Notes under the pieces: generated by a model | The model's database searches: none | What the model was told of the DNA's origin: nothing | What the model saw: the letters and a program-made list of their open reading frames with translations, nothing else | Part shown: one piece after another, positions 27,768 to 36,932 of the stretch | How the letters are laid out: every line of letters begins with the position of its first letter | Numbering within the stretch: position 1 is the stretch's first letter | DNA from: Microcella flavibacter | GTDB taxonomy: Bacteria; Actinomycetota; Actinomycetes; Actinomycetales; Microbacteriaceae | NCBI RefSeq assembly: GCF_012530535.1 | Contig: NZ_CP051299.1 | Span: 558,001-622,000, forward strand | DNA length: 64,000 bases | Direction: 5' to 3' | Made by a program: the position numbers and the translations under genes

Positions 27768-29144
27768 ATGACCACCGCCGCCCCCGACACCTCGGCCCCC
27801 GGGCCCGACGTCGCCTCGTACCCCGCGCCCGCGCCGGCCGTCGCCGATCCCGCGCGCCCGCCCGTCGACTGGTCGTACGGCGCCCTATGGCGCGCCGTGC
27901 CCCGCGGCCTCGTCTACCTCGTCCCCACCTTCGTCATCGCGATCGCCGTCTCGGCGCTGCTCAACTCGATGTTCTCCGGCTCGGTGGGGCTGCTGCTCCT
28001 CGTCATCGGCGTGCCCCTGCTGCTGCTGACGCTGCTCGTCGCCCGCTGGACGGGCGCGCTCGAGGTGCTGCGCCTGCGCTGGGCCGGCCACGCCGAGATC
28101 GTCGAGCCGCACTGGCGCCTCGAGGGCGAGACGAGCGCGTGGCGGCGCATGCTGCACCCCTTCGCCAACGGCCACTACTGGCTGAGCCTGCTGCACGGCG
28201 CGATCGTCGCGCCGCTCATCGCGACGCTGACGTTCATCGTCACCGTGCTGTGGCTCTCGCTCATCGCCGCGCTCGTCGTCCTGCCGTTCTCCTTCATCGG
28301 CGGCTGGGACGGCCTGGTGGGCGTCGGCCCCTTCGACGGCGAGCTGCGCGCCGTCGGCATCGTGCTCGCCGTCGTGCTCGGCGTCGTCGCGCTCGTCACC
28401 CTGCCCTACGTCGTGCGGGCATCCGTCTGGCTGCACGCGGTCGTCGCGCGCCCCTTCCTCGGCCGCTTCAAGAGCGAGGCGCTCGAGAACCAGGTCTCGA
28501 GCCTGTTCAGCTCGCGCCAGGCCGCCGTCGCCGCCGAGGGCACCTCATTGCGCCGCATCGAGCGCGACATCCACGACGGCCCGCAGCAGCGCCTCATCCG
28601 CCTGCAGATGGATCTCGCCGCCGCCGAGCGCCGCGTCGACACCGCGCCCGAGGAGGCGCGCGAGCTGCTGCAGGCCGCCCGCCGCCAGGCGCAGGACGCG
28701 CTCGACGAGCTGCGCGCCCTCTCGCGCGGCTTCGCGCCGCCGCTGCTCATGGACCGCGGGCTGTTCGCCGCGCTGGAGTCCCTCGCGACGCGGTCGAGCA
28801 TCCCGGTCAGCCTGCGCTCAACCCTCGGCTCGTCGGTCGACCTGCCCGACGAGGTCGCCCGCACCGCGTACTTCACCGCCAGCGAGCTCATCGCCAACGT
28901 CGCCAAGCACTCCGGCGCGACCGCCGCGACGCTCGAGGTGGTGCGCACCGAGGCCGAGCTCGTCATCCGGGTCACCGACGACGGGCACGGCGGCGCGGTC
29001 GAGCGCACGGGCCACGGGCTCGCCGGCCTGCGCGAGCGCAGCGCGGGCCTCGGCGGCACGATCGAGCTGTCGAGCCCCGCGGGCGGCCCGACCGTCGTCA
29101 CCGTCAGCCTGCCCGTGCTCGGCGTCGCCCAGCCGGGTGCCTAG
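27768..29144 (+). CDS. sensor histidine kinase (HisKA_3, NarL-type)
   Basis: A 458-residue membrane kinase. A disordered Pro/Ala N terminus is followed by a sensor domain with about four membrane spans (residues about 50-235), then the HisKA_3 box RRIERDIHDGPQQRLIRLQMDL with the phosphorylated His, and an HATPase domain with ASELIANVAKHSGA, VTDDGHGG and GHGLAGLRERSAG. It is coupled to the LuxR-type response regulator that follows. The ATG at 27768 has AGGAG upstream. The signal is unknown; envelope stress is common for this architecture. Confidence 0.9.
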   Translation: MTTAAPDTSAPGPDVASYPAPAPAVADPARPPVDWSYGALWRAVPRGLVYLVPTFVIAIAVSALLNSMFSGSVGLLLLVIGVPLLLLTLLVARWTGALEVLRLRWAGHAEIVEPHWRLEGETSAWRRMLHPFANGHYWLSLLHGAIVAPLIATLTFIVTVLWLSLIAALVVLPFSFIGGWDGLVGVGPFDGELRAVGIVLAVVLGVVALVTLPYVVRASVWLHAVVARPFLGRFKSEALENQVSSLFSSRQAAVAAEGTSLRRIERDIHDGPQQRLIRLQMDLAAAERRVDTAPEEARELLQAARRQAQDALDELRALSRGFAPPLLMDRGLFAALESLATRSSIPVSLRSTLGSSVDLPDEVARTAYFTASELIANVAKHSGATAATLEVVRTEAELVIRVTDDGHGGAVERTGHGLAGLRERSAGLGGTIELSSPAGGPTVVTVSLPVLGVAQPGA

Positions 29145-29154
29145 TCTGGTCGCT

Positions 29155-29814
29155 GTGCCAGCCCTTCGCGTCGCCGTCGCCGATGACTCGGTGCTGCTGC
29201 GCGAGGGGCTCGTGCGCGTGCTCGAGGACGCGGGGCTCGAGGTCGTCGGCGCCTACGGCGATGCGGATGCCCTGCTCGCGGCCCTGCCGACGCTCCAGCC
29301 CGACGCGGTCGTGCTCGACGTGCGCATGCCGCCGACGTTCCGCGACGAGGGGGTGCGCGCGGCGATCGAGCTGCGGCGGCGGCACCCGCGGGTCGGCATC
29401 CTGCTGCTCTCGCAGTACGTCGAGGTCGCCTACGCTCAGGAGCTGCTCGCGGCCGGCACGGGCGGCATCGGCTACCTGCTGAAGGATCGCGTTGTCTCGC
29501 TCGACGAGGTGCGCGAGGCCCTCGAGCGCGTGGCGGCGGGCGGCACCGTGCTCGACCCCGAGGTCGTGGGGCAGCTCATGGCCCGCCGGGTCGACCCGCT
29601 GCAGTCGCTCACCGGCCGCGAGCGCGAGGTGCTCGAGCGCATGGCCCAGGGCCGCTCGAACGCGGCTATCGCGCAGGCCCTCGTGATCCGCACCGGTGCG
29701 GTCGAGAAGCACATCTCGGCGATCTTCTCCAAGCTCGGCCTCGAGGAGGGCGGCGGCGACCACCGCCGCGTGCTCGCCGTCATCGCGTGGCTGCAGCGGG
29801 GCGCCGCGGGCTGA
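29155..29814 (+). CDS. LuxR/NarL-type response regulator
   Basis: A 219-residue partner of the kinase. The receiver domain has the acidic pair in VAVADDSVLLREGL, the phospho-acceptor Asp in VVLDVRMPP and the conserved Lys in GYLLKDRV. The LuxR-type HTH is at the C terminus (LTGREREVLERMAQGRSNAAIAQAL and VEKHISAIFSKLGL). Two GTG starts exist, 29137 and 29155; the second was chosen because a TAGTCT box at 29142-29147 ends 7 bases before it. That box contains the kinase stop codon, so an extra internal promoter may be present. Confidence 0.88.
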   Translation: MPALRVAVADDSVLLREGLVRVLEDAGLEVVGAYGDADALLAALPTLQPDAVVLDVRMPPTFRDEGVRAAIELRRRHPRVGILLLSQYVEVAYAQELLAAGTGGIGYLLKDRVVSLDEVREALERVAAGGTVLDPEVVGQLMARRVDPLQSLTGREREVLERMAQGRSNAAIAQALVIRTGAVEKHISAIFSKLGLEEGGGDHRRVLAVIAWLQRGAAG

Positions 29815-29906
29815 GCCCGGCGGCGCGCTCGCACCCCGATCAGCGCACCGATCAGCGCACCGACCCGCGCACCGACCCGCGGCGCGGCCCGCTCGCGCCC
29901 GCGCCC

Positions 29907-29976
29907 GCCGAGTCGCGGGTTCCGCGCCGAGATGAGGGTTCGGTCGGCGCAACTCGGCTGGAACGCGCAACTCGGC
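29907..29976. repeat. imperfect palindrome between convergent genes
   Basis: Left arm 29907-29931 (GCCGAG, GCG, GTTCC, GCCGAG) pairs with 29953-29976 with a few mismatches. It sits between the response regulator and the coiled-coil gene and could work as a two-way terminator. Its sequence differs from the AGGA/TCCT palindromes. Confidence 0.6.
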
Positions 29977-30028
29977 GTCGCGCCTCCGCCGCCGCGGGCC
30001 GGGTCGCCGCGCGGGCCGCGGCGCGGCG

Positions 30029-31276
30029 CTAGTACTTCGCGAGCACCTCGGCGTCGCGCGCGTGCACGAGCGCGCGCCGCGCCGCGTCGAGCGCCTCGAC
30101 GGGGTCGTGCTCGTAGGCCCCGCGCGAGGCCCGCAGCTCGACGAGCGCGTCCTCCAGGCGGGCCCGCGCCGAGGCCGGGGCGCCGCCGCCCATGGCGTCG
30201 CGCGCGGCGGCGATCTGCGCCTCGGCCTGCACCCGGGCCGCGTGGTACGCCTCGCGCGCGTGGCTCAGCCGCTGCGTCTGCGTGCGACTCGAGGCCTGCG
30301 CCGTCTCGAGCCGGTCGAGCGCCTGCTGGATGCCCTCCAGCGCCCGCAGCGGATCCCGCGAGCCCTCCGCCGCATCCGCGATCGCGGCATCGGTCTCGGC
30401 GACGGCCCGGGTCAGCCCGTCCGCCGTCGCCGGGTCGGGAGCCGCCGCGACGGCGCCGAGCGCCTCGTCGCGCGCGAGCCGGGCGTCGAGCCGCAGGCGG
30501 TCGAGCGCCTCGGCCGCGTCGTCGAGCCGCGCGAGCCGGGCATCCAGGCGCTCGAGCCCTTCCTCCGCGGCGTAGAGCAGCCGCTCGGCGTCGGCGAGGC
30601 GCTCGGCGACGGCGCTCGCCGCGGAGGCGGCGAGCTGCGCGGCGGCCTCCGAGGCCAGGCTCTCGGCACGGGTCAGCTGGCGGGCGGCGCGCTCGGGGGC
30701 GTCGACCTCGGCGCCGAGCGCGGGGGCGTCGAAGGTCTCGCGCCGCGCATCCCGTCGCCGCGCCGCGGCCTCGATGCGGCGGCCGGTCTCGCCGATGCGG
30801 TCGCGCAGGCGCTGCAGCCGCTCGGGCGCGCCGGTCTCGACGGCCCGCTGCTGCCGGAACCGGTCGGCCTGCTCGCCGAGCCCGCGGTCGATGCGGTCGG
30901 CGAGCATGGCGATGCGCGCGGCGCGCTCGCGGTGACGCAGGTTGGCGCCGGGGTCGCTCTGCAGCAGCCCGTGCAGCCGGAACACCTCCTCGCGGTCGCC
31001 CTGCGCGCGGCGCAGCGCGGCGCGGTACTCCTGCGTGGCGCGCTCGCCGAACTGCGCGGCGGCGAACTCGAGATCCTGCTCGGCCTCGGCGACGCGGGCT
31101 TCGGCGCGCACGAGGGCCGAGCCGGCGGTGAGCCGAACCTCGTCGAGGGCCGCCTGCGGCTTCGGGCGGCGGCGCGCGACGATCACCAGGCCGCCGACGA
31201 CGACGCCCGCGACGAGCACGAGCACGAGGCCCCCGGCGGCGACGAGGCCGCCCACGACCCCGCCGATCAGCTCCAT
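30029..31276 (-). CDS. membrane-anchored coiled-coil protein, TPM-like C-terminal part
   Basis: A 415-residue protein with a strong N-terminal membrane span (residues about 5-35) and then almost 380 residues of Ala/Arg/Glu/Leu-rich helix with coiled-coil character. The helical part resembles the C-terminal region of actinobacterial TPM-domain proteins, but the TPM domain itself is missing. The ATG at 31276 has a TAGACT box ending 7 bases upstream, so this start looks native and the protein is not simply truncated. Function unknown; a scaffold or envelope role is a guess. Confidence 0.7.
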   Translation of the reverse strand: MELIGGVVGGLVAAGGLVLVLVAGVVVGGLVIVARRRPKPQAALDEVRLTAGSALVRAEARVAEAEQDLEFAAAQFGERATQEYRAALRRAQGDREEVFRLHGLLQSDPGANLRHRERAARIAMLADRIDRGLGEQADRFRQQRAVETGAPERLQRLRDRIGETGRRIEAAARRRDARRETFDAPALGAEVDAPERAARQLTRAESLASEAAAQLAASAASAVAERLADAERLLYAAEEGLERLDARLARLDDAAEALDRLRLDARLARDEALGAVAAAPDPATADGLTRAVAETDAAIADAAEGSRDPLRALEGIQQALDRLETAQASSRTQTQRLSHAREAYHAARVQAEAQIAAARDAMGGGAPASARARLEDALVELRASRGAYEHDPVEALDAARRALVHARDAEVLAKY

Positions 31277-31347
31277 GCGCCGCAGTCTACGAGCCGCGTC
31301 GGAGCGCCGACCGTGCGCGCTCCCGGGCCGCGCGGCATGATGTGGTC

Positions 31348-31896
31348 ATGCTCCTGCGCCTCGCCCGCCGCTGGCAGTCGCTCGACGTCGAGCCCGCCCG
31401 CGTCGAGCGCGCCACCGTGGAGCACGGCACGGCCGGCGGCAGGGCGACGGGGGCGATCGTCGACGCGGCCGGCGGCATCGTGCTGCGCTACCTGGTGACG
31501 TGGGATGCCCGCTGGTGCACGCGCTCGGTCGACGTCGAGCGGGCATCCGGCCCCGCTCTCGCCCTCGTGGCCGACGGGCGCGGCGGCTGGGCCGATGCGG
31601 CCGGAGCCCTGCCGCGCCTCGACGGCGCCCTCGACGTCGACCTCGCCGGGTCGCCGCTCACGAACACCCTGCCGATCCGCCGCCTCCGGCTCGCGGTCGG
31701 CGGCACCGCCGACATCGTCACCGCGTACGTGCCCGACGACGGCGGCCCGGTCAGGACGAGCCCGCAGCGCTACGAGCGGCTCGGCGCGATGCAGTACCGC
31801 TACTCCTCGCTCGACAGCGATTTCTCGGCGCTCGTCGACGTCGATCCGGTCGGCATGGTCGAGCGCTACGAGGGGCTCTTCGCGCGCATCCCGTGA
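31348..31896 (+). CDS. putative glycolipid-binding protein (DUF1089)
   Basis: A 182-residue protein of the DUF1089 putative glycolipid-binding family, all-beta in prediction, with LRYLVTWDARWCTRSVDV, the WADAAG turn, IDVDL-like and PIRRLRL strands and the closing YRYSSLDSDFSALVDVDPVGMVERYEGLF. No signal peptide. The ATG at 31348 was preferred to a GTG two codons upstream. The ligand is not proven for any close relative. Confidence 0.8.
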   Translation: MLLRLARRWQSLDVEPARVERATVEHGTAGGRATGAIVDAAGGIVLRYLVTWDARWCTRSVDVERASGPALALVADGRGGWADAAGALPRLDGALDVDLAGSPLTNTLPIRRLRLAVGGTADIVTAYVPDDGGPVRTSPQRYERLGAMQYRYSSLDSDFSALVDVDPVGMVERYEGLFARIP

Positions 31897-31990
31897 CGCC
31901 CGGGGCGGTCGAGGCGCCCCAGCGGCGCCCGGATCCGCCTGATTCCGCGCCGGGCGGGCCGCAATGCCGCCCTCGGCGCCGCACCGCGCG

Positions 31991-31996
31991 TAGGGT
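31991..31996 (+). promoter_or_regulatory. -10 box TAGGGT, leaderless helicase-like transcript
   Basis: TAGGGT ends 6 bases before the GTG at 32003; no ribosome site. Confidence 0.45.
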
Positions 31997-32002
31997 GACC
32001 GC

Positions 32003-35000
32003 GTGTGGCGACCCGAGCGATATGACGACCCCGATGAGGTCGAGACCCCTGACGACGCCCCGACCCCCGACGCGACGAGCGCCGGCCGGGCCGGTGCGCT
32101 CACCCTCGGCGACCCCGCGGTGAGCGTCGGCAACATCGCGGCCCCCGTCTGGGAGCGCTGGCGCGACGAGATCGCCCACCTCGGCGGCGAGACCCCGCTG
32201 CTGCACTTCGACGACGCCGATCGCACCCGCATCGAGCTCGGCACGAGCCACCCCGGCGGTCTCGCCCGCTTCATCGCCGGCAGCCCGACCCTGCTCAGCA
32301 ACCTCGTGCGCGACGACATCGCCCTCCGCCGCGCCCGCACCGCGGCCGAGCGCATCGCCGACAAGGGCCTCGAGCTCGCGAGCGTGCGCGGCCTCGACGC
32401 CGTCGCCCTCGGCATCGGCATGGTGCAGTGGAGCCACGGCGGCGTCGACTTCCGCGCCCCGCTGCTGCTGCGCCCGCTGCGCCTGCGCCGTCGCGGGCGC
32501 GACGTCGAGCTGACCCTGCGCGGCCGCGTGCAGGTCAACCCCGCCCTCGTGCGCTCGCTCGCCCAGCAGTTCTCGCTGCACCTCGACACCGAGGCCTTCG
32601 TCGCGCTCACCGACGACGAGGGCACCTTCAAGCCGAACCCGCCGCTCGACCGCCTGCGCGGCATCACGGCGCACCTCGACGGCTTCACCATCACGCCGCG
32701 GCTCGTCGTCAGCACCTTCGCCGAGGTCGGCGCGCCCATGGCGGCCGATGCCCACGATCTGGCGCATCCCGTGCTCGACGCCCTCGCCGGCAACTCGAGC
32801 GCCCGCTGGGCGGTGAAAGAGAGCGCGAGCCCCGTCGAGGTCACGCCCGCCGACCGCCGCGCCCCCGAGACCGACCTCATGCTGCTCGACGCCGACACCG
32901 AGCAGGAGACGGTCATCGCGCACATAGCGGCCGGCAACTCGCTCGTCGTCAAGACGCTGCCCGGCACGGGCGGCACGCAGACCGTCATCAATGCGCTCGG
33001 TCAGCTCATCGCGCAGAACAAGCGCGTGCTCGTCGTCAGCTCGCGCCGTGCGAGCCTGCGCTCGATCGCCGGCCGCTTCACCGAGATCGGGCTGCCCGGC
33101 GTCGCCGTGAGCCCGGCCGGCCTGCGCCGCGACCTCATCCGCGGCATCGGCCGCAACGAGAAGGCCGAGAAGCCGCAGGTGGGCGAGGTCAATGAGGCGC
33201 TCAGCCGCCTGCGCGGCGTGCTCGTCGACTACCGCGAGGCGCTCTCGCGCCCCGACCCCGCGCTCGGCATCAGCGTCTACGACTGCGTCACCGAGCTCAG
33301 CCGCCTCGCGCTGCTGCCCGTGCCGCCGACGACGCGCGCCCGCCTCAGCCGCACCGCGGTCGAGCTGCTCGCGCACGACCGCGCCCACGCCAGCGACGTC
33401 ATGGTGAAGGCCGCGCAGCTCGGGCAGTTCAAGTACGGGCCCGACGACTCACCCTGGTTCAACGCCCGCTTCGGCACGAGCGAGGAGGCGCACCGCGCGC
33501 ACGACCGCGCCAAGCGCCTGCACAGGGAGCTGCTGCCGCGCCTGCTCGAGCGCGCCGGCGCCCTCATCGCCGCCACGCCCATGCGGCCCTTCGACACGCT
33601 CGCCGAGCTCGGCATCTACCTGCGCCTGCTCACCGACATCCGCGACACGCTCGACAAGTTCCAGCCCGCGGTGTTCGACCGCTCGCTCAGCGAGCTCATC
33701 GCCGCGACCGCCCCGCGCCGCGAGGGCTCGAGCATGCCCGCCGCCACGCGCCGCCGACTCAAGGGCCTCGCCAAGGAGTACCTGCGCCCCGGCGTGCACG
33801 TCGGCGACCTGCACGAGGCGCTCACGCGCATCCAGCAGCAGCGCATCCTCTGGCAGCGCTACGTGCCGATCGGCATCACGCCCGAGGTGCCGGTGGGCAT
33901 CGCCGACGTGCACCACGCGTATCAGCAGGTCGAGCAGGATCTCGAGGCGCTGGATGCCCCGCTCGGGCACGACGCCAAGGAGCAGCTGCTGCGCCACCGC
34001 CGCCTCGCCGACCTCGTCGTGCTGGTCGAGGGCCTCGCCGCCGACAGCGACGTGCTCGCGAACCTGCAGGAGCGCACCGCCCTGCTGCAGGAGATGGAGC
34101 GCTGGGAGGTCGGGCCGCTGCTGAGCGACCTCGCCGTGCGCCACGTGCCGCACGAGCAGGTCTCGGCCGAGCTCGAGCTGGCCTGGTGGCGCTCGGCCCT
34201 CGACGCCCTGCTGCAGGCCGACCGCGCCCTCCTCGGCGCCGACACCGCCGTGCTCGACCGCCTCGAGGCCGACTTCCGCCTCGTCGACGAGGCGCACGCC
34301 GCCGGCACGGCCGCCCTTCTCGGGTGGCAGCTCGCCGAGAGCTGGTCGATCGGCATCACCGACTGGCCCGACGAGGCCGCCGAGCTCAAGGCGCTGCTGA
34401 AGAGCGGCTCGATCACGGCCGCGCAGCTGCAGCGCGCCGCCCCGCACCTCAGCCGCCCGCTCGCGCCGGTCTGGCTCGCCTCGCCCTACGACGTGCACCG
34501 CATCAGCGACGACGTGCCCTTCGACACGGTCATCCTGCTCGACGCCGGGGCGGTCACCGTGCCCGAGGTCGCCGGGGCGATCCGGCGCGGGCGCCAGGTG
34601 GTCGCCGTCGGCGACCCCGTCACGCAGAGCCCCTCGCCCTTCACGGTCGGGCTGGGCGACGCGGCCGAGAGCGCGCAGGGCGACGGCGACGTGGATGCCC
34701 GGCACGCGGCATCCGCCCTGTTCCAGCTCGCCGACCTCCTGCCCGTCATGTCGCTCACGCGCTCGTACCGCGCCGGCGGCGAGGATCTCGCCGAGCTCGT
34801 CAACCGCCGCTTCTACGGCGGCCGCATCGACTCGCTGCCCTGGGCCGGCTCCTTCCTCGGCCACCCGAGCATCGCCGTCGACTACCTCGACGACGGCCAC
34901 GGCATGCCCGACGACGAGTCGGGAGCGGTCGAGAGCGTCGACGTCGAGGTGCGCCGCGTCGTCGACCTCGTGCTCGAGCACGCGAGCGCCCGCCCCAAGG

Positions 35001-35821
35001 AGTCGCTCATGGTCATCACCGCGAGCGTCAAGCACGCCGCGCGCGTGCAGACCGCGGTGCTCGAGGCCATCGGCACCCGCCCCGACCTGCACGACTTCGT
35101 GCTCGGCGACCGGCCCGAGCCCTTCGCCGTCATGACGATCGAGCAGGCCGTCGCGCAGAGCCGCGACCGCGTCGTCTTCTCGATCGGCTTCGGCCGCACC
35201 CCGCACGGCCGCGTGCTGAGCGAGTTCGGCGCCCTCGGCCGACCGGGCGGCGACCGCCTGCTCGCCGTCGCGATGACCCGCGCCCGCCGATTCGTGCGCA
35301 TCGTCAGCTGCATCCGCGCGGACGACCTCGACGACGACCGCCTGTCGCACGGCGCGCGCGCGCTCGCCGACCTGCTCGCCGACATCGAGGAGCGTCGCGC
35401 CGCCGTGCCGGTGCCCGACGACTCCGACCCGATGCTCGTCGACCTCGCCCGCCGCCTCGAGCTGCGCGGCATGCGCGTCGCCCTCGGCCACCGCGGCAAG
35501 TTCCCGCTCGTCGCGAGCCGCGGCGGCTACTGCGTCGCCGTCGACACCGATGCCGCGCTCGCGGGGACGAGCCTGCGCGAGTCGCTGCGCCTGCGCCCCG
35601 ACCTGCTGCGCCGCCTCGGCTGGCACTACGCGCGCGTGCACGTGTTCGAGCTGTTCAGCCGGCCCGACGCGGTCGCCGACCACATCGCCTCGATGGCGGG
35701 CATCGTGCCCGGTCAGGCTCCGATCGACCCGGCTCCGGCCCCGCGACCGGCGGGCACCCACGCCAACGCCCGCGCCGCTGCGGCGATGGTCGAGACCCAG
35801 CCGATCACGACGGTCGGCTGA
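32003..35821 (+). CDS. large SF1/Upf1-like helicase-type protein with degenerate ATPase motifs
   Basis: A 1272-residue protein with the layout of bacterial Upf1-like (DUF4011/AAA) helicases: an N-terminal domain (1-280), a nucleotide-binding region, a long helical insert (400-800) and a second RecA-like half with LTRSYRAGGEDLAELVNRRF and AVAMTRARRF. However, the P-loop reads LPGTGGTQT, with Gly324 where the essential lysine of GTGKT should be, and the Walker B is LLDAGA (Asp847-Ala848) instead of DEA; GDPxQL is also altered. ATP hydrolysis is therefore doubtful, although the frame is intact and the arginine motifs are kept. It may be a conserved non-hydrolysing DNA or RNA binder. GTG start. 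Confidence 0.8.
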   Translation: MWRPERYDDPDEVETPDDAPTPDATSAGRAGALTLGDPAVSVGNIAAPVWERWRDEIAHLGGETPLLHFDDADRTRIELGTSHPGGLARFIAGSPTLLSNLVRDDIALRRARTAAERIADKGLELASVRGLDAVALGIGMVQWSHGGVDFRAPLLLRPLRLRRRGRDVELTLRGRVQVNPALVRSLAQQFSLHLDTEAFVALTDDEGTFKPNPPLDRLRGITAHLDGFTITPRLVVSTFAEVGAPMAADAHDLAHPVLDALAGNSSARWAVKESASPVEVTPADRRAPETDLMLLDADTEQETVIAHIAAGNSLVVKTLPGTGGTQTVINALGQLIAQNKRVLVVSSRRASLRSIAGRFTEIGLPGVAVSPAGLRRDLIRGIGRNEKAEKPQVGEVNEALSRLRGVLVDYREALSRPDPALGISVYDCVTELSRLALLPVPPTTRARLSRTAVELLAHDRAHASDVMVKAAQLGQFKYGPDDSPWFNARFGTSEEAHRAHDRAKRLHRELLPRLLERAGALIAATPMRPFDTLAELGIYLRLLTDIRDTLDKFQPAVFDRSLSELIAATAPRREGSSMPAATRRRLKGLAKEYLRPGVHVGDLHEALTRIQQQRILWQRYVPIGITPEVPVGIADVHHAYQQVEQDLEALDAPLGHDAKEQLLRHRRLADLVVLVEGLAADSDVLANLQERTALLQEMERWEVGPLLSDLAVRHVPHEQVSAELELAWWRSALDALLQADRALLGADTAVLDRLEADFRLVDEAHAAGTAALLGWQLAESWSIGITDWPDEAAELKALLKSGSITAAQLQRAAPHLSRPLAPVWLASPYDVHRISDDVPFDTVILLDAGAVTVPEVAGAIRRGRQVVAVGDPVTQSPSPFTVGLGDAAESAQGDGDVDARHAASALFQLADLLPVMSLTRSYRAGGEDLAELVNRRFYGGRIDSLPWAGSFLGHPSIAVDYLDDGHGMPDDESGAVESVDVEVRRVVDLVLEHASARPKESLMVITASVKHAARVQTAVLEAIGTRPDLHDFVLGDRPEPFAVMTIEQAVAQSRDRVVFSIGFGRTPHGRVLSEFGALGRPGGDRLLAVAMTRARRFVRIVSCIRADDLDDDRLSHGARALADLLADIEERRAAVPVPDDSDPMLVDLARRLELRGMRVALGHRGKFPLVASRGGYCVAVDTDAALAGTSLRESLRLRPDLLRRLGWHYARVHVFELFSRPDAVADHIASMAGIVPGQAPIDPAPAPRPAGTHANARAAAAMVETQPITTVG

Positions 35822-35841
35822 GCAGGGGCGAGCGCCGTCGC

Positions 35842-36117
35842 ATGAGCACCGAGCCCGCCCCGCCCGGTCGCGGAGCGGACGCCGACTCCGCGCCGCCCCC
35901 CGACGAGGGTCGGGATGCTGACGCCGACGCCGCGGCCCCGGCGGAGCATCCCGCCGCCGAGTCATCGGCCGAGACCCTCGTCGCGCGCCGCCCGCGGCGA
36001 CGCGCGACCACGTCGCCGCCCGCCGGCAGCGACCCGGCTCCCGCCCCCGAGCCGGAGCGGCACCGCCTCGACGAGAACGACGACCGCCTCCGCGCCGAGA
36101 AGCCCCCGCACTACTGA
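35842..36117 (+). CDS. small acidic/proline-rich protein, function unknown
   Basis: A 91-residue, low-complexity protein (Ala, Pro, Asp, Glu) ending in RLDENDDRLRAEKPPHY. The C-terminal motif is the only part that looks constrained. The ATG at 35842 is 21 bases after the helicase-like stop, so the two are probably co-transcribed. I do not recognise a function. Confidence 0.55.
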   Translation: MSTEPAPPGRGADADSAPPPDEGRDADADAAAPAEHPAAESSAETLVARRPRRRATTSPPAGSDPAPAPEPERHRLDENDDRLRAEKPPHY

Positions 36118-36216
36118 GCCGGGCGCGGGCGGCGGCGCGCGCGTCTACAGTGGAGCACCGCTCGCTGCGGCACCCCGTGCACGACCTCTGCTCCCGACCC
36201 CGCCGAGGAGGCGCCC

Positions 36217-36651
36217 GTGACCGATGCACTGCCGCACGGCGAGCGCGACCTGCGCCGCCTGCTCGGGGGACTCAGCCCGCGCCGCGAGCCGGGGGAGTGG
36301 GTCTTCGCCGTCATGCCCGAGCCCGCTCCGGACGCGCTGCTGCGGGTCGCCGCGATCACCGTGCGCGAGCGCGAGGGCCTCACCCTCGTGCTGCGCGCGG
36401 CCGATGCGGCCGCGGCCGGGGTGCCCGGCTCGGCCGCCTACGCCTGGATCACGCTCGACGTGCACTCGGCGCTCGACTCGGTCGGCCTCACGGCGGCGAT
36501 CAGCACCGCCCTCGCGCAGGTCGGCATCAGCGCGAACGTCGTCGCCGGCTACCACCACGACCACCTGCTCGTGCCGCTCGCCCGCGCCGACGACGCGCTC
36601 GTCGTGCTGCGCCGGCTCGGCGCGCGCCCGCCGACGCGCCCGCTCGGCTAG
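36217..36651 (+). CDS. ACT-type domain protein
   Basis: A 144-residue protein with a duplicated ACT-like fold: WVFAVMPEPAPDALLRVAAITVREREGLTLVL, then WITLDVHSALDSVGLTAAISTALAQVGISANVVAGYHHDHLLVP. These stand-alone ACT proteins are thought to bind amino acids; no partner is evident. The GTG at 36217 follows a strong GAGGAGG. Its stop codon falls in a 28-base sequence repeated at the end of mscL. Confidence 0.75.
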   Translation: MTDALPHGERDLRRLLGGLSPRREPGEWVFAVMPEPAPDALLRVAAITVREREGLTLVLRAADAAAAGVPGSAAYAWITLDVHSALDSVGLTAAISTALAQVGISANVVAGYHHDHLLVPLARADDALVVLRRLGARPPTRPLG

Positions 36652-36674
36652 GCGCGCGGCTCGTCCGGCGTCGC
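36647..36674. repeat. 28-base direct repeat, copy at the ACT gene stop
   Basis: Identical to 36905-36932, beginning GCTAGGCGCGCGGCTCGTCC. This copy contains the ACT gene stop codon, and its sequence equals the 3' end of mscL. The 230 bases in between hold no gene I can see. Confidence 0.85.
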
Positions 36675-36904
36675 CTGCACTCCTGCCCGCGCCCGCACTC
36701 GCACCCGTAGCTCGATCGCCTCGTCGACTTCCTCGTCTGTCCGGCTGGCGCGGTCGAGCGTACGACGCGCCGACGTCGAAGGGCGGATCGCCGGTGTTGA
36801 CTGCGATCGACCGCGCAGGCCGGACACCGCCCGTCCACTGCCGCGTCGCGACGAGCAGGAGGGACGGACGCCGGGGACCCCGCGACGGAACCCGGGGCTG
36901 AGGA

Positions 36905-36932
36905 GCTAGGCGCGCGGCTCGTCCGGCGTCGC
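36905..36932. repeat. 28-base direct repeat, copy at the mscL 3' end
   Basis: Second perfect copy, covering the mscL stop codon and its last eight codons. See the copy at 36647. Confidence 0.85.

Noticed and set aside
36675-36904. A gene in the 230-base segment between the 28-base repeats
   Set aside because: No frame with a sensible start or composition; only short shadow frames.
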